This document shows positions 21,788 to 24,200 of a stretch of DNA of 24,200 nt, one piece after another; the stretch's first letter is position 1; every line of letters starts with the position of its first letter. The translations under genes were made by a program, and so were the position numbers. This DNA comes from a virus. Where the stretch lies: positions 1 to 24,200 of IMG/VR virus record IMGVR_UViG_3300022919_000012. One strand, 5' to 3'. The notes under the pieces were generated by a model. That model saw only the letters and a program-made list of their open reading frames with translations, made no database searches and was not told where the DNA came from.

Positions 21788-22288
21788 ATGAAAAACATAA
21801 AATTAAGTTGTTGTTTGCTTTTTGTTCTCACCATGTTCCTGGTTTCTTGCGCAGGCAAAAAACCAGTTGTGGTGCAGAAAACTACAACAATCGAAAAGGT
21901 GATCACCGAAACAATACACGATACTGTTCTGACAGTGGAAAAAGACAGCTCTTCGTATAATGCACTTTTGGAGTGTATTAATGGAAAGGCAACAATTAAG
22001 AGTGTTACGCAAGCCGAACCAGGGCGCAGCCTAAAAAGCCCAAAGGTTCGGATTGCTGACAACTTGCTAAAGGTAGACTGCGAGGCAAAAGCACAGGAGC
22101 TCTTCTTGAAATGGAAATCGACTTATATCTCAGAACATCAGCAAGAAATTAAGGAAGTTCCAGTAATAGCAAATGAGCTTACCTGGTGGCAGAAAACACA
22201 AATCAAATGTTTTTGGGCGATGGCGGTTTTGCTGTCATTAATAATAGTTTGGACCATAATTAAATACACTTTAAAAAAATCGACATAA
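21788..22288 (+). CDS. u-spanin-like lipoprotein with C-terminal membrane helix
   Basis: The N terminus is a lipoprotein signal (MKNIKLSCCLLFVLTMFLVSC; lipobox LVSC, modified Cys 21). The C terminus holds a membrane helix (about 141-162, FWAMAVLLSLIIVWTII). In between lie ~115 periplasmic residues with beta-like repeats (TTTIEKVITETIHDTVLTVEK). An outer-membrane lipid anchor plus an inner-membrane helix in one chain is the design of unimolecular spanins such as T1 gp11, which fuse the two membranes at the end of lysis. It follows the endolysin by 7 bases, which supports this. No sequence family is recognised. Confidence 0.65.
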   Translation: MKNIKLSCCLLFVLTMFLVSCAGKKPVVVQKTTTIEKVITETIHDTVLTVEKDSSSYNALLECINGKATIKSVTQAEPGRSLKSPKVRIADNLLKVDCEAKAQELFLKWKSTYISEHQQEIKEVPVIANELTWWQKTQIKCFWAMAVLLSLIIVWTIIKYTLKKST

Positions 22289-22725
22289 TGAAAAAACACG
22301 AAATTTACGATTCGAACCCAGATTTAAAAGAGGTTCATATGACTTCTGACGGTGAACCCTTTTATAATGCTAATGATGCTAAAATGCACGCAAAGTCATT
22401 GAAAGATAAATTGGTAGAAATAGTCGTTAACCCTTTACAAATTGAAGTAATCGCTGAAGATACTGACGATGAAGATTTCGACATTATTGATCAGTTTCAA
22501 ACTGGTACCGCAATTGATGGCGAAATGACAGGATTTGAAACCGTAGCTGATGGTTCTGTAAATGTTTTAGATGCTGGGGCGGACGAAGCTGCTTCAATTA
22601 ATAATTTGCTTGACATCTCAGCAGAAAGCGCGGAAAACCTACCTAACTCAGGCGGTGAAACAATTAACGTCGCGGAAGCTCCAAAAGCTGAAGCTCCAAA
22701 AGAAAACGCAAAAAAATCTAAGTAA
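22288..22725 (+). CDS. Acidic virion-associated or tail accessory protein
   Basis: Residues 1-55 are folded: KEVHMTSDGEPFYNANDAKMHAKSLKDK resembles an N-terminal module seen in Bacteroidota phage proteins. The rest is long, acidic and Ala/Ser/Glu-rich, probably disordered. It ends in a low-complexity segment (EAPKAEAPKENAKKSK) with an EAPK repeat. It overlaps the u-spanin stop (TAATG) and the sheath start (TAATG). In Mu-like genomes a small protein often precedes the sheath gene, but I cannot match it to a named family. Confidence 0.6.
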   Translation: MKKHEIYDSNPDLKEVHMTSDGEPFYNANDAKMHAKSLKDKLVEIVVNPLQIEVIAEDTDDEDFDIIDQFQTGTAIDGEMTGFETVADGSVNVLDAGADEAASINNLLDISAESAENLPNSGGETINVAEAPKAEAPKENAKKSK

Positions 22726-23921
22726 TGGGAAAACCAAGTGTAGATATAGCATTTGAGAACGGCAATATCGGAACTGTTGCCACAAGTCCTGACGGAATTT
22801 GTGTCATTGTTTCGTCTGCCGTTGCAAATGGCGGTTTTCTTCTGGATAAACACTTTATAGTTTATTCATTAAAGGAAGCCGAAACGTTGGGAATTATTCC
22901 ATCGATTGCAGGAAATTACGAACTGCATAAAACAATAAAAGAATTTTACGCTGAAGCCGGCGATGGTACTGAACTTTGGATTTACGGCGTTGCGAAAACA
23001 AAAACACTAGACGAATTAATTACGGCCAGTGAAATTGTTCTAACGGCATCAAACAGACGCATCCGATTTGTTACTGTAAAATATGCACCGTCAGTGGCGG
23101 AGGTTGTAGTTACAGCTGGTATCCGAACAGGATTTCCCGCAACACTTGCCGCTGCGCAGGTAATTGCCGACAAATTTACAACTGAAAAGACACAACCTGT
23201 GGTTTTTATTATCGAGGCTTACAATTACACAGGCATTGTCGCTGACTTAGTTGGATTTTCTGCTTCTGCAAACAACAGAGTTGCCGTATTAATTGGAGAT
23301 ACTGAAACAAGAACTGGAGCAACGGCCTCTAAAGGTGCAGCGGTAGGAGTTTTAGCCGGAAGAATTGCTTCTAATCAAGTTCATGTAAATGTTGGACGTG
23401 TTAAAGACGGTGCCTTGAAACCTGATAGTTTTTATATTCTGGATAAACCAGTAGAACAGGTCAATATTGATGCGATCTATGATAAAGGATTCATTACGCT
23501 GACTACCCACACAGGCAAAAGCGGTTATTTTTTTGTAGATGACATGCTGGCTTGCGGAGTAGATGACGACTATCATTTTCTTACCCGCAGACGTGTAATT
23601 GACAAAGCTTACGTTTTGGCAAATCAAGCACTAACCGATTTTATCCTGGACACAGTTCCGATTACGAACGAAGGTAAAATTCAGGCTCCATACGCCAAAG
23701 CTTTAGAAGCTGAAATAATTAGAGTGATTGCAAAGGAAATGACTTCTAAGGGTGAGCTTTCAGCAGATACAACTGTAGCAAATGACACAGGTGTTCAATG
23801 TATAATTGACACCACTAATAACATTGCTCAGGATTCAAAAATTAAAGGAAAGATCAAAGTACGTCCGCATGGATACGGAAGATTTTTAGAGTTTACAATC
23901 GGATTTAATACAGGGCTATAA
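22725..23921 (+). CDS. Contractile tail sheath protein (DUF2586-like)
   Basis: Builds the contractile sheath around the tail tube. It opens 'MGKPSVDIAFENGNIGTVATSPDG', close to the DUF2586 start. 'YELHKTIKEFYAEAGDGTELWIYGVAK' (about 66-92) matches the conserved sheath segment, where an 'F-ag---lyi-rv' pattern is common. The C-terminal part 'GKIKVRPHGYGRFLEFTIGFN' is the usual end strand that joins neighbouring subunits. Length 398 is slightly below Mu gpL (495), as is usual for this group. It is coupled by overlap to the gene before and lies 2 bases before the tube gene. Confidence 0.87.
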   Translation: MGKPSVDIAFENGNIGTVATSPDGICVIVSSAVANGGFLLDKHFIVYSLKEAETLGIIPSIAGNYELHKTIKEFYAEAGDGTELWIYGVAKTKTLDELITASEIVLTASNRRIRFVTVKYAPSVAEVVVTAGIRTGFPATLAAAQVIADKFTTEKTQPVVFIIEAYNYTGIVADLVGFSASANNRVAVLIGDTETRTGATASKGAAVGVLAGRIASNQVHVNVGRVKDGALKPDSFYILDKPVEQVNIDAIYDKGFITLTTHTGKSGYFFVDDMLACGVDDDYHFLTRRRVIDKAYVLANQALTDFILDTVPITNEGKIQAPYAKALEAEIIRVIAKEMTSKGELSADTTVANDTGVQCIIDTTNNIAQDSKIKGKIKVRPHGYGRFLEFTIGFNTGL

Positions 23922-23923
23922 TT

Positions 23924-24200
23924 ATGAGTTTTGATTCAAGACAATACGAGTGGGGCGACATTACAATCGTCTTAGGAGGCAGGGATATTACAGGTATTCG
24001 AGGCATTAAGTACAATGAAAAAGCCGAAAAAGAACCTTTACACGCAAAAGGCAGATTCGCGCAGAGCATACAAACAGGTAATATAACCATAGAAGGTGAA
24101 ATTACTGTTTTGCAGTCGGAGGTTATTGCCTTACAAAAGGCGGGCAATGGTTCTATTTTGGGGCTAAATGTGGACGCAGTCGTATCATATGGTAATCCTG
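23924..24200 (+). CDS. Tail tube protein, partial (cut by window end)
   Basis: The first 92 codons of a tail tube protein. It starts MSFDSRQYEWGDITIVLGGR and continues 'ITGIRGIKYNEKAEKEPLHAKG', the tube family pattern 'G--i-gi--i-y--k---e--yg-G'. 'GNITIEGEITVLQSEVIAL' is the next strand pair. It directly follows the sheath gene, the universal order in contractile-tailed phages. The 3' end lies outside the window. Confidence 0.85.
   Translation, partial: MSFDSRQYEWGDITIVLGGRDITGIRGIKYNEKAEKEPLHAKGRFAQSIQTGNITIEGEITVLQSEVIALQKAGNGSILGLNVDAVVSYGNP

Noticed and set aside
1-24200. CRISPR array, insertion sequence or site-specific integrase
   Set aside because: No repeat-spacer pattern, no second transposase and no tyrosine or serine recombinase found; mobility is explained by the MuA/MuB pair.

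Overview
The window reads as the left and central part of a Mu-like transposable prophage or phage from a member of the Bacteroidota, most likely Flavobacterium or a close relative. The DNA is AT-rich. Promoter-like sites match the Bacteroidota sigma-A pattern (TTTG or TTG, then TAnnTTTG). Start codons sit behind A/T-rich leaders rather than strong Shine-Dalgarno sites. The gene set is that of Mu: repressor, MuA-type DDE transposase, MuB-type ATPase, DUF3164, a GemA-like protein, then gp28/gp29/gp36/MuF/gpG-type head genes, protease-scaffold, capsid, lysis genes, contractile-tail sheath and tube. The window ends inside the tube gene, so the right end is not visible.

Layout. (1) 1-518 has no gene. 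It holds candidate transposase-binding repeats, a rightward terminator, a phased GTTAG array and a cluster of TTATCC half-sites. (2) 519-1337 is a leftward CI/LexA-type repressor (HTH plus S24 peptidase domain), divergent from a rightward early operon at 1394-9181. That operon holds a Ner-like protein, MuA, MuB, a degenerate HNH/HTH protein, a P-loop ATPase, DUF3164, many small proteins and a helicase-loader-like domain. A tRNA-like sequence with a shortened anticodon arm lies at 7267-7333. (3) 9205-11830 is an accessory block: a leftward trypsin-like protease facing a rightward group of a small membrane protein, a membrane coiled-coil protein and a secreted protein, closed by a bidirectional terminator. 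(4) 11902-12177 is a small rightward gene whose promoter copies 16 of 17 bases of the early promoter. (5) 12174-18821 is a leftward late cluster: TerS, TerL, gp36-like, portal, MuF with a C-terminal HExxH domain, gpG-like protein, tail terminator. One rightward 92-residue gene (13209-13487) is embedded in it. (6) 19010-24200 is a rightward late cluster: head protease/scaffold, major capsid, terminator, lysis cassette (holin-like, GH73 endolysin, u-spanin-like lipoprotein), an acidic protein, tail sheath, tail tube.

How it works together, as far as can be inferred: the repressor holds the early promoter, and probably the 11902 promoter, through shared sequence. After derepression the MuA/MuB machinery replicates the genome by transposition. 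The two divergent late clusters then build a contractile-tailed virion from a shared control region near 18822-19009. The most interesting possibility is a MuF protein carrying a metallopeptidase-like effector domain. It is paired with a separately promoted, convergent small acidic gene that could be its immunity partner, expressed in the lysogen while the late genes are silent.
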